Of a stretch of 64,000 nucleotides of DNA, positions 33,363-41,470 are shown one piece after another. Within the stretch, counting starts at the first letter, position 1. Every line of letters starts with the position of its first letter. A program made the position numbers and the translations under genes. The stretch lies in the NCBI GenBank assembly GCA_965657135.1, contig CBFHNF010000008.1, forward strand, positions 1 through 64,000, in the 5' to 3' direction. Origin of the DNA: HIMB11 sp965657135. GTDB taxonomy: Bacteria > Pseudomonadota > Alphaproteobacteria > Rhodobacterales > Rhodobacteraceae. A model generated the notes under the pieces. It saw nothing but the letters and a program-made list of their open reading frames with translations, made no database searches and was not told where the DNA came from.

Positions 33363-34309
33363 GTCAGTTTCGCCCTGAGTTGTCCTGTGAATGCGCGCAT
33401 TTCCCATGCCTGCGCAATCACATGGCAGACATCTTTAACTGTGTCCAGTCGCGGAATGTAGGGGTTTTTTGGGCGGTGGCCCTCTGCCAGTGCCATGAAA
33501 TCTGTCATGAATTCCAAGAACATTTCATTTCGTTCATGGGGGAGGCTTTCTACGCAACGGTCAGTTTTTGAAGCTTGGGTAAAAACGTTTTGTGCAATGT
33601 CATAGGTCATTTCCTGATCTAACCCCACAAGATGACCGCGGCGGATCAGTGATGGGGCAAGATAATCCATCGCAACGCGGATATTACGCCCGTCGTGTGA
33701 TGCAAAATCCAGACAGGTTGCAATATCCACCTTTGGAAAATCTGGATGTTCTATCGATGACACGGATTTCAGCGGGGCCGCCCCGCACAACAGAAAGGCA
33801 AGGTCAATCTCGTGACATAGATCCAGCAGCACACCACCGCCTTCGACATCAGCGGCATAACTATCGCGAAATGTCCAATTGTCCCGCCATTGCATAACAT
33901 CGTGCCCAATTTCAAAGGTTGCGCGAAATACATTCGAAATTTGTTTGGACAGCAAACGCCGCACCATTGGGTGATAACGCATCATGAAACCTGCAACAGA
34001 TCGTTCTTGTGTCGCAGTCGGCAAGTCAAAAATTTTGGCAACATCAGATGTTCGATATGCGATTGGTTTTTCAATATAAAGTGCTGCACCCGCGGCCGCA
34101 CATTGGGTGATCAGTGGCATGCGAACTTGAGTTGCTGTAGCGATCACAACACCGGCTTGACCGTTACAGGCAGTTATATCGGCCAACACGTGATCCAAAT
34201 TTATACCACGCCAAGGATGATGGGTTACCTCAGCACCTAATAGGGCAAGGTTATCCGCATGTCGGCGACCAATTGATCCTGATCCAATCACAAAATAACG
34301 AAATGACAT
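33359..34309 (-). CDS. Gfo/Idh/MocA-family oxidoreductase
   Basis: 316 residues. The N-terminal NAD(P)-binding motif is 'VIGSGSIGRRHADNLALLG' at 7-25; EKPIA (about 100) carries the catalytic-type Lys; the C-terminal alpha/beta domain includes GGGVLLDLCHEIDLA. Such enzymes oxidise or reduce sugars, often nucleotide-bound. It is the first gene of the three-gene minus-strand operon and lies divergent from the ABC exporter. Confidence 0.85.
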   Translation of the reverse strand: MSFRYFVIGSGSIGRRHADNLALLGAEVTHHPWRGINLDHVLADITACNGQAGVVIATATQVRMPLITQCAAAGAALYIEKPIAYRTSDVAKIFDLPTATQERSVAGFMMRYHPMVRRLLSKQISNVFRATFEIGHDVMQWRDNWTFRDSYAADVEGGGVLLDLCHEIDLAFLLCGAAPLKSVSSIEHPDFPKVDIATCLDFASHDGRNIRVAMDYLAPSLIRRGHLVGLDQEMTYDIAQNVFTQASKTDRCVESLPHERNEMFLEFMTDFMALAEGHRPKNPYIPRLDTVKDVCHVIAQAWEMRAFTGQLRAKLT

Positions 34310-34452
34310 TGATGTGTTCTTTCCCTTGTCACACTTCTGTGATGCCTCAGCTTTTGCACAAGAGCAAGGCCAAGAACCGCTTAGGTGCGCTGAAATACTT
34401 GCTATCGGCGCAGTCCAACCCTATTTAGGCCCGAAGATTTGAAAGAGAAAAG
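34310..34452. promoter_or_regulatory. Divergent promoter region, Gfo/Idh operon / ABC exporter
   Basis: 143 bases between divergent starts. GAAAGAGAAAAG gives a reasonable ribosome binding site for the exporter on the plus strand. No strong promoter boxes stand out by eye. Confidence 0.35.
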
Positions 34453-36198
34453 ATGAACGTGACACAGCAGCCCAATGGTGGTTATTCGGTGAAAAGCGGG
34501 CGACGCTTATTGCGCGACACCTTGTCGAAGCGATGGAAGTTTTTGGGTTTATCAATTTTCTTCCTGTTAGGTGTGTCAGCCTTTACCGCTGGACTGGCGG
34601 CCTCTACCAGATTGATCGTGAACGACGTCTTTGTCGCCGAAAACACGGATGCGGCCATCCGAGTCGCACTGATTGTTATTGCGGTCTCGCTTGGGAAAAG
34701 CGTTTTTCAATACGCCAATACCGTCGTGCAAATTCTGTTGACGCGCTCCGTTTCTGTCGAAATGCAAAAACGTATTTTTTCGCGTATGATACATAATGAT
34801 GTGGCCTATTTTGTCGGAGGGCATGCATCGGATTTAATGGCTAAAATTCGCTTGTATGGAATGGCAGCGGGCACTGCGTTTGTTACCATGACAAACCGTT
34901 TGTTGACAGAAACTTTGACGATGCTCGCCCTGTTTGGGGTAATGTTGTATCAAGATGCGTGGATGACATTATTTTGCTTGCTGATTTTGCCGCTGATCTT
35001 GGGGCTTGTGTCCTTTCTATCAAACAAAATTAGGGCAGTAGCAGCAGAAGAAGCAACACTGTCTGGTGAATATTTTTCAATCGGTTCAGAGGCATTTGCA
35101 GGGATTAAAACCGTCAAAAGCTACGCGTTAGAACAAAAGTCGATCGATCGGTTTGATGCGTCGGTTGATCGATTGGAAAATCGCATATTTTCAATCGCGC
35201 GGGTCAGTGCTGCAACAGTGCCTATCATGGAATTCTTAGGCGGATTGGTGATCGGCGCATTTGTTGTGTACGCCGCATGGCAGACAATCACACATGGCAA
35301 AACCCCTGGTGAATTCACAGCCTTCATAACGGCATTTTTGATGGCCTACCAGCCTGCTGAAAAGGTATCCAAATATTGGGTCGAATTACAACGATCCTTA
35401 GTTCAGACGGGAAACATGTATGATATTTTGGATGCACCGACAGCCCTGATCGAGGATGGAACAATTTCTAAATCTGACATTTCCTCGGGCCTCACATTGA
35501 CGAATGTTGGTTTTTCATATGATGGGTCAACACACGCTTTATCCGGCATTTCTCTTGAAATCCCTGAGGGTGAAATTTTGGGTGTCGTCGGGCGCTCTGG
35601 TGCCGGCAAATCCACGCTGATCGATTTGATTATGCGGTTTTATGACCCGACTGAGGGTTACATAACATTTGGTGGGCATGATTTACGATCCATCAAGCGT
35701 GCGGATTTAAAGGATACGATTGCACTGATTTCGCAGGAAGTGTTCTTGTTTGACGGAACAATTCGCGATAATATCCGTGATGGTCATCCAAATGCAAGCG
35801 AAGCAGAGATTGAACGCGCAGCAGAGCGCGCGGCACTGGATATAGCGTTGCGTGATTTGCCTGATGGCTTGGATACGATTGTTGGTGCAAATGGTGCGAA
35901 CCTGTCGGGCGGGCAAAAACAACGTGTTGGTATTGCGCGTGCCATGATCAAAGAAGCAAAACTTTATGTTTTTGACGAAGCCACCAGTGCTTTGGATGTT
36001 GAAAATGAACGACGCATCATGGCAAATTTGGTGCAACACACTAACACGGCCACCGTGTTATTTATCACGCATCGCCCGGCCACTTTGGAGTACGTCAATC
36101 GTGTTCTGTTTTTGGATCAAGGCACGATAGCTGGATTTGGCAGTTATGAAGACCTGCTTAACAATAATATTGCCTTCAAAACCTTGTTTTTGGGATAA
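34453..36198 (+). CDS. MsbA-like ABC exporter
   Basis: 581 residues, a half-transporter with six membrane helices (about 30-320) fused to an ATPase domain: Walker A GRSGAGKST (about 382-390), signature 'NLSGGQKQR', Walker B LYVFDEATSALDVE and an H-loop in ITHRP. This layout matches MsbA and related lipid or peptide exporters. With the lipid A genes beside it, flipping of a lipid-linked glycolipid is the most likely role. Confidence 0.85.
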   Translation: MNVTQQPNGGYSVKSGRRLLRDTLSKRWKFLGLSIFFLLGVSAFTAGLAASTRLIVNDVFVAENTDAAIRVALIVIAVSLGKSVFQYANTVVQILLTRSVSVEMQKRIFSRMIHNDVAYFVGGHASDLMAKIRLYGMAAGTAFVTMTNRLLTETLTMLALFGVMLYQDAWMTLFCLLILPLILGLVSFLSNKIRAVAAEEATLSGEYFSIGSEAFAGIKTVKSYALEQKSIDRFDASVDRLENRIFSIARVSAATVPIMEFLGGLVIGAFVVYAAWQTITHGKTPGEFTAFITAFLMAYQPAEKVSKYWVELQRSLVQTGNMYDILDAPTALIEDGTISKSDISSGLTLTNVGFSYDGSTHALSGISLEIPEGEILGVVGRSGAGKSTLIDLIMRFYDPTEGYITFGGHDLRSIKRADLKDTIALISQEVFLFDGTIRDNIRDGHPNASEAEIERAAERAALDIALRDLPDGLDTIVGANGANLSGGQKQRVGIARAMIKEAKLYVFDEATSALDVENERRIMANLVQHTNTATVLFITHRPATLEYVNRVLFLDQGTIAGFGSYEDLLNNNIAFKTLFLG

Positions 36199-36524
36199 TC
36201 CAGATTTTCAAGGGTTTGATCGTAGATTTAGGTAAAACAATTTCAATCATCGTCGCTAGCAAGCCTGAAGAGTTTTAATTGCCTGCAATCGGCATGGTTT
36301 TTGCCATTGTTGAAGTGATTCGAACAATCGATCATTCGAAAGGTTCGCGAAATACTGAAAAATATATCCATCGCTAAAAAGCTTCCGGCGCTTTTTGCTG
36401 CGATGAAGAAGATTTCTGTCATGAGTGTGGGCGTAATGTCCTACGTGCAGTTGTCCAACACGATAGAAAGCGATGCAATTTCCAAGGTGGTTGCGGTTGA
36501 AAAATCAATGGGCGAGGCGTTGGG
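36199..36524 (+). other. Non-coding stretch before the possible LpxR remnant
   Basis: 326 bases. A short frame 36403-36540 (MKKISVMSVGV ... QLSNTIESD) ends out of phase with the frame starting at 36525 and may be part of the same decayed gene. A stop (TGA at 36498-36500) blocks the 36525 frame from extending further back. Nothing else recognised. Confidence 0.4.
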
Positions 36525-36857
36525 TTGGATGTCTATTTTGGCGCTCTGGATGCAACTCTTGCAATGTCGCGCGATCCGGTGACTGGGCACCGCTATCCTT
36601 TGGAAGTAGAGCAGAATCAAGATCGGGGCATATTATTTTCACTTGGTTATGACATTACCGATGTGCAAAAATCGCGGCTTTTGCCTCGCTCCGCTGGGGT
36701 GAGTCATGTTGAAACGCGCAATCGAACCAGAATGGGTATGACATTCAAACGCGGGTCGTGGTCCGTGTTTGGTGGATTGACTCTAATGGGCAAAGAATTC
36801 GAAGGCCAAGAAGACGAACAGATGCTGGGTTCTATCCGCCTGCTCAGTCGATTTTAA
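36525..36857 (+). pseudogene. C-terminal remnant of a possible LpxR-type lipid A deacylase
   Basis: 110 codons without a proper start. The end resembles the last strands of the LpxR (DUF2219) outer-membrane beta-barrel as remembered from roseobacters: alternating hydrophobic strands, TRNRTRMGMTFKRGSWSVFG, GKEFEGQEDEQ and a terminal GSIRLLSRF ending in the C-terminal Phe recognised by the Bam machinery. An intact LpxR is about 300 residues, so two thirds are missing, with a frame change around 36500-36525. Intact, it would remove 3'-acyl chains from lipid A, which fits the neighbouring genes. Confidence 0.45.
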
Positions 36858-37423
36858 TCGCGTTTGTCGGCTGCTTTGATGGCCGACATTAATTCAATTG
36901 CTTCGGCTGATGCCCAATCAGTATCCCCGAGCAGGCGACCTATTTCGTGGCCGGATTTCGAAACAATCAATGTCGTGGGCAGGCCCAGCACGCCCATTGA
37001 TCGCGATAACGCACCCTTAGGATCATTATATTGTGACAGGTTTTCCACATCAATCTTGTCAAAAAATTCTTGAATAGACTTTGGGCTATTACGCATGGTT
37101 GCGATTGTAACGACCGTAAAGGTATCATCACCTAATTGTTTTTGGAGTTCAGAAAGGCTTGGCATTTCCTTGCGACAAGGGGCACACCAAGTCGCCCAAA
37201 AATTCAGGACCAGTGTTTTACCTTGGTATTGTGATAAATTTGTTTCCTGCCCATCACCATCGTAATATGAGATCGAACTGATAGGCGTGTTTGGTGATGC
37301 CCACGCCAGTTTTCGCATATCACCCATTTTCAAGTCTTCGAGTTCTGACGTTTCAATCGCAAAAGCGGTATTTGCACCCAGACCCAAGGCCGTATAAAGA
37401 AGCAGCGAGCGTAGAAATTTCAT
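36854..37423 (-). CDS. TlpA/ResA-like thiol:disulfide oxidoreductase
   Basis: 189 residues from ATG 37423, set by a perfect GGAGG. A signal peptide (MKFLRSLLLYTALGLGANTAFA) precedes a thioredoxin fold with the redox-active 'WCAPC' and the cis-Pro loop GLPTTLIV. It works in the periplasm, probably on cytochrome c apoproteins or other exported cysteines. It is divergent from argH and ends overlapping the LpxR-like remnant by four bases. Confidence 0.9.
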   Translation of the reverse strand: MKFLRSLLLYTALGLGANTAFAIETSELEDLKMGDMRKLAWASPNTPISSISYYDGDGQETNLSQYQGKTLVLNFWATWCAPCRKEMPSLSELQKQLGDDTFTVVTIATMRNSPKSIQEFFDKIDVENLSQYNDPKGALSRSMGVLGLPTTLIVSKSGHEIGRLLGDTDWASAEAIELMSAIKAADKRD

Positions 37424-37445
37424 AAATCCTCCGAAAGGCGTCAAC

Positions 37446-38834
37446 ATGTCTGATTCATCCTCAAACCAAATGTGGGGTGGCCGCTTTGCCTCTGGTCCTG
37501 ATGCGATCATGGAAGCAATTAATGCATCAATCGGTTTTGACCAGCGTATGGCGTCCCAAGACATTCAAGGTTCAAGAGCCCACGCAGCAATGCTTGCGGC
37601 ACAGGGTATTATAACAGATAGCGAAGCTGAGGCTATTCGGGAAGGGCTACTCACGGTATTGTCAGAAATTGAGGCAGGAAAATTTGAATTTTCTGCAGCA
37701 TTAGAAGACATCCACATGAATGTGGAAGCGCGATTGAAAGCTCTGATCGGTGAGCCTGCAGGTCGTTTGCACACTGCGCGTTCACGAAATGATCAGGTGG
37801 CGACGGATTTTCGCTTGTGGGTTCGGGATCAATACGATGCACTAGATGGCGCAATCATGGCATTGATCCGTGCTTTTTTGGATCAGGCTGCAACCGGGTA
37901 TGATTGGGTGATGCCCGGATTCACCCATCTGCAAACGGCACAACCTGTCACCTGGGGACATCACATGCTGGCTTATGTCGAAATGTTGGGGCGCGATCTC
38001 AGCCGATTGCGCGATGCGCGCGCGCGGATGAATGAATGCCCATTGGGTTCTGCTGCGTTGGCGGGAACATCCTTTCCAATAGATCGTCACATGACATCCG
38101 CAGAGTTGGGTTTTGCGCGTCCTACTTCAAATTCACTTGACGCTGTCAGTGATCGTGATTTTGCACTTGAATTTTTATCTGTTGCCTCGATTTGCGCCAT
38201 GCACCTGAGCCGGTTTGCCGAAGAATTGGTTATATGGTCATCTGCGCAGTTCCGTTTTGTGACTCTGTCTGATCGGTTTTCGACTGGATCATCCATTATG
38301 CCGCAAAAGAAAAACCCAGACGCGGCAGAGCTCATACGCGCGAAAATTGGACGTATTTTTGGGGCCAATGTCGCCTTGATGATGGTGATGAAGGGCCTGT
38401 CTTTGACTTACTCCAAGGATATGCAAGAGGACAAAGAACAGGTGTTTGATGCCGCCGATAATCTCATGTTGGCACTGGCCGCGATGGAGGGGATGGTGAA
38501 GGACATGACTGCAAACCGTGCAGTGTTGGCAGAGGCCGCTGGATCAGGCTTTTCTACTGCGACGGATTTGGCGGATTGGTTGGTTCGTGCGTTGAACATG
38601 CCGTTCCGCGATGCCCATCATGTGACTGGATCATTGGTTGCGATGGCCGAACAGGCGGGGTGTGAATTGGCGGAACTTAGCCTTGAGCAAATGCATTCTG
38701 TACACGCTGAAATCAATGAGGATGTGTACAATGTTCTTTCGGTTGAGGCCTCGGTCGCATCACGTATTTCATATGGCGGAACTGCACCAGCGCAAGTCTT
38801 GGTGCAAATTCAGCGTTGGCGTGATCAATTATGA
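37446..38834 (+). CDS. argH: Argininosuccinate lyase
   Basis: 462 residues; splits argininosuccinate into arginine and fumarate, the last step of arginine synthesis. The family signature 'GSSIMPQKKNPD' (about 281-292) carries the catalytic Ser loop, and TARSRNDQVATDFRLW is the substrate-binding block. Length normal. Its stop overlaps the ATG of a tiny lipoprotein gene (ATGA). Confidence 0.97.
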   Translation: MSDSSSNQMWGGRFASGPDAIMEAINASIGFDQRMASQDIQGSRAHAAMLAAQGIITDSEAEAIREGLLTVLSEIEAGKFEFSAALEDIHMNVEARLKALIGEPAGRLHTARSRNDQVATDFRLWVRDQYDALDGAIMALIRAFLDQAATGYDWVMPGFTHLQTAQPVTWGHHMLAYVEMLGRDLSRLRDARARMNECPLGSAALAGTSFPIDRHMTSAELGFARPTSNSLDAVSDRDFALEFLSVASICAMHLSRFAEELVIWSSAQFRFVTLSDRFSTGSSIMPQKKNPDAAELIRAKIGRIFGANVALMMVMKGLSLTYSKDMQEDKEQVFDAADNLMLALAAMEGMVKDMTANRAVLAEAAGSGFSTATDLADWLVRALNMPFRDAHHVTGSLVAMAEQAGCELAELSLEQMHSVHAEINEDVYNVLSVEASVASRISYGGTAPAQVLVQIQRWRDQL

Positions 38835-38935
38835 AGCGCGCAATCCTTTGCCTGTGTCTTGTTTGGACAGTTTGCTCTTGTGGTGCGGATGGTGCGCCTT
38901 ATCTTGAAACAGAAGAAACGCGCGACGCAAACTAA
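38831..38935 (+). CDS. Small lipoprotein, 34 residues
   Basis: A short frame overlapping argH by four bases encodes MKRAILCLCLVWTVCSCGAD..., that is, a basic start, a hydrophobic stretch and a lipobox-like VCS-C, ending after 34 residues. Comparable short lipoproteins downstream of argH occur in other Rhodobacteraceae as far as I recall. Function unknown. Translational coupling to argH makes it plausible as a real gene. Confidence 0.6.
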   Translation: MKRAILCLCLVWTVCSCGADGAPYLETEETRDAN

Positions 38936-38977
38936 GGCGGCGGTCACTCAAAGATTTGAATGGAACGGAACAATAAA

Positions 38978-40147
38978 ATGACTGAACTACAATTTGCAAA
39001 GGGGATTTCACGCCTAGGTACGGAATCTGCGTTCACCGTATTGGCCCGTGCGCAGCAATTGGCGGCAAGTGGTCAGGACATCATTAATCTAGGTATTGGT
39101 CAGCCAGATTTTCGAACTCCAGAACACATTGTCCAGGCAGGCATCAAAGCGTTAGCGGACGGACATCATGGCTATACTCCTGCAAATGGACTGCCCATAC
39201 TGCGCGACGCCGTCGCTGCCGATTTGGAAAAACGTCACGGCGCCAAGGTGAGCCCAGACAATGTCGTCGTTGTGCCTGGCGGCAAACCTACCATGTTTTT
39301 TGCTATTTTGATGTTTGGGGAAGAGGGTGCGGAAATCATGTACCCAAATCCGGGGTTCCCGATTTATGAATCCGTTATCAAATACTCTGGCGCGACACCT
39401 GTGCCAATCGCGTTGACAGAAGAAAATGCGTTTGCATTTGATGCAGAAACCGTATTGTCGCAGATCACGGATAAAACGCGCCTTATTATTATAAATTCAC
39501 CAGCTAATCCGACGGGTGGCGTTACGCCCAAGGCTGAAATTGATAAATTGGTCGCGGGTTTGGCAAAACACCCGAAGGTGGCAATTTTGTCTGACGAGAT
39601 CTATTCACAGATGCTCTATGATGGTCGTGAACACGTAAGTTTACTGAATTATCCTGAAATATGCGATCGCTTGATCGTTTTAGACGGTTGGTCAAAAACA
39701 TACGCAATGACAGGATGGCGCATGGGGTTTGCCGTTTGGCCTGACGCAATGGTGGAACCCGTGACACGGTTGTGCATCAACGATCACTCTTGTGTTAATG
39801 CGTCGGCTCAATTCGCTGGATTGGCAGCATTAACAGGTCCGCAGGACGCCGTTTTCGAAATGGTTGCACAATTTGATGATCGCAGAAAAGCAATTGTGGC
39901 TGCACTTAATGATTTGCCTGGTGTCACATGCACAGATGCAGCTGGCGCGTTTTATGCGTTTCCAAACATCACCCAGACGGGCTTATCTGCGGCGCAGGCG
40001 CAGGATTTATTCCTTGATAAGGCAGGGGTTGCAACGATTGCAGGAACCAGCTTTGGTGCTCAAGGTGAAGGTTTTATTAGATTTTCTTATGCAAACAGCA
40101 AAGAAAACATTCTGCGTGCGATTGAACGCATTCGCGCGGTTCTATAA
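38978..40147 (+). CDS. Class I/II PLP aminotransferase
   Basis: 389 residues from the ATG at 38978. The PLP lysine lies in 'DGWSKTYAMTGWRMGF' (about 236-251) and the domain shows NLGIGQPDFRTPEHI and NSPANPTGG. It resembles aspartate or aromatic aminotransferases of fold type I. The neighbours argH and lysA suggest amino-acid synthesis, but the specific substrate is not certain. Confidence 0.9.
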   Translation: MTELQFAKGISRLGTESAFTVLARAQQLAASGQDIINLGIGQPDFRTPEHIVQAGIKALADGHHGYTPANGLPILRDAVAADLEKRHGAKVSPDNVVVVPGGKPTMFFAILMFGEEGAEIMYPNPGFPIYESVIKYSGATPVPIALTEENAFAFDAETVLSQITDKTRLIIINSPANPTGGVTPKAEIDKLVAGLAKHPKVAILSDEIYSQMLYDGREHVSLLNYPEICDRLIVLDGWSKTYAMTGWRMGFAVWPDAMVEPVTRLCINDHSCVNASAQFAGLAALTGPQDAVFEMVAQFDDRRKAIVAALNDLPGVTCTDAAGAFYAFPNITQTGLSAAQAQDLFLDKAGVATIAGTSFGAQGEGFIRFSYANSKENILRAIERIRAVL

Positions 40148-40177
40148 TCGCTTTGGAACGAACTAGGTTGGGATTAC

Positions 40178-41443
40178 ATGGATCATTTTTTGTATAAGAA
40201 TGGTGTTTTACATGCCGAAGATGTGGCCATTCCGGATATCGTGGCCGCGGTAGGAGCGCCTTTTTATGTGTATTCAACCGCAACTTTAACACGTCATTTT
40301 CAATTAATTGACGATGCGCTGGATGGTCTGGATCACCTCGTTTGCTATGCGATGAAGGCGGCTTCTAACCAAGCCATTTTGAAGACTCTTGCGCAGCTGG
40401 GTGCAGGGATGGACGTTGTTTCTGGGGGGGAATATGCACGTGCACGCGCGGCTGGGGTGCCGGGTGATCGCATCGTGTTTTCAGGTGTCGGCAAAACACG
40501 CGATGAAATGCGCATGGCCCTAAGTGGTGGTATTCGCCAGTTCAACGTAGAAAGCGAACCAGAAATGGTTGTGTTGTCTGAACTTACCCAAGAAATGGAT
40601 GTTCAGGCACCAATCACAATTCGTGTGAACCCAGATGTCGATGCCAAAACCCATGCGAAAATCGCAACTGGAAAATCGGAAAATAAATTTGGGATACCCA
40701 TTTCGCGGGCTCGCGAAGTTTATGCGCAGGCCGCTGCGTTGCCTGGGATTGATGTCATCGGAATTGACGTTCACATCGGCAGTCAATTAACACAACTAGA
40801 ACCGTTTGAAATGGCCTATCAAAAGGTTGCAGAATTAACCGAAAGTCTTCGGGCAGACGGCCATAATATTCGTCGACTGGATTTGGGCGGTGGATTGGGC
40901 ATTCCATATACACGTTCAAACGAATCTCCACCCTTGCCCTCGGATTATGGTGCGATGGTGAAACGGGTTTTGGGGCATTTGGAGTGTGAGATTGAAATCG
41001 AACCTGGCCGTCTGATCGCTGGAAATGCAGGCCTTTTGGTATCACAAGTCATCTATGTCAAAGAGGGCGAGGATCGCAAATTCCTTATTCTTGATGCGGC
41101 AATGAATGATTTGATCCGTCCTGCAATGTACGAAGCACATCACGACATTGATCCGATTATCGAGCCCCAAGCAGGCGAAGAACGTGAGACCTATGACGTC
41201 GTTGGCCCCGTTTGCGAGTCGGGCGATACCTTTGCCAAGGGTCGTGAAATGGCCCAAATGTCGGCCGGGGATTTGGTGGCATTTCGTTCCGCAGGTGCCT
41301 ATGGCGCTGTAATGTCGAGCGAGTATAACACACGACCATTGATACCAGAGGTTTTGGTGAATGGATCTGAATTCGCGGTGATCCGCCCACGTCCATCATT
41401 TGACGAAATGATTAATCGCGATACCATCCCTGAATGGCTATAG
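40178..41443 (+). CDS. lysA: Diaminopimelate decarboxylase
   Basis: 421 residues; makes lysine from meso-diaminopimelate. The PLP lysine is in 'CYAMKAASNQAIL' near residue 60, the glycine loop in LDLGGGLGIPY, and the active-site Cys in VGPVCESGDTF. Length and order are normal for LysA. Ends with TAG. Confidence 0.97.
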   Translation: MDHFLYKNGVLHAEDVAIPDIVAAVGAPFYVYSTATLTRHFQLIDDALDGLDHLVCYAMKAASNQAILKTLAQLGAGMDVVSGGEYARARAAGVPGDRIVFSGVGKTRDEMRMALSGGIRQFNVESEPEMVVLSELTQEMDVQAPITIRVNPDVDAKTHAKIATGKSENKFGIPISRAREVYAQAAALPGIDVIGIDVHIGSQLTQLEPFEMAYQKVAELTESLRADGHNIRRLDLGGGLGIPYTRSNESPPLPSDYGAMVKRVLGHLECEIEIEPGRLIAGNAGLLVSQVIYVKEGEDRKFLILDAAMNDLIRPAMYEAHHDIDPIIEPQAGEERETYDVVGPVCESGDTFAKGREMAQMSAGDLVAFRSAGAYGAVMSSEYNTRPLIPEVLVNGSEFAVIRPRPSFDEMINRDTIPEWL

Positions 41444-41470
41444 TGCCAGTACTCAGGGTCGGAGGTATCT

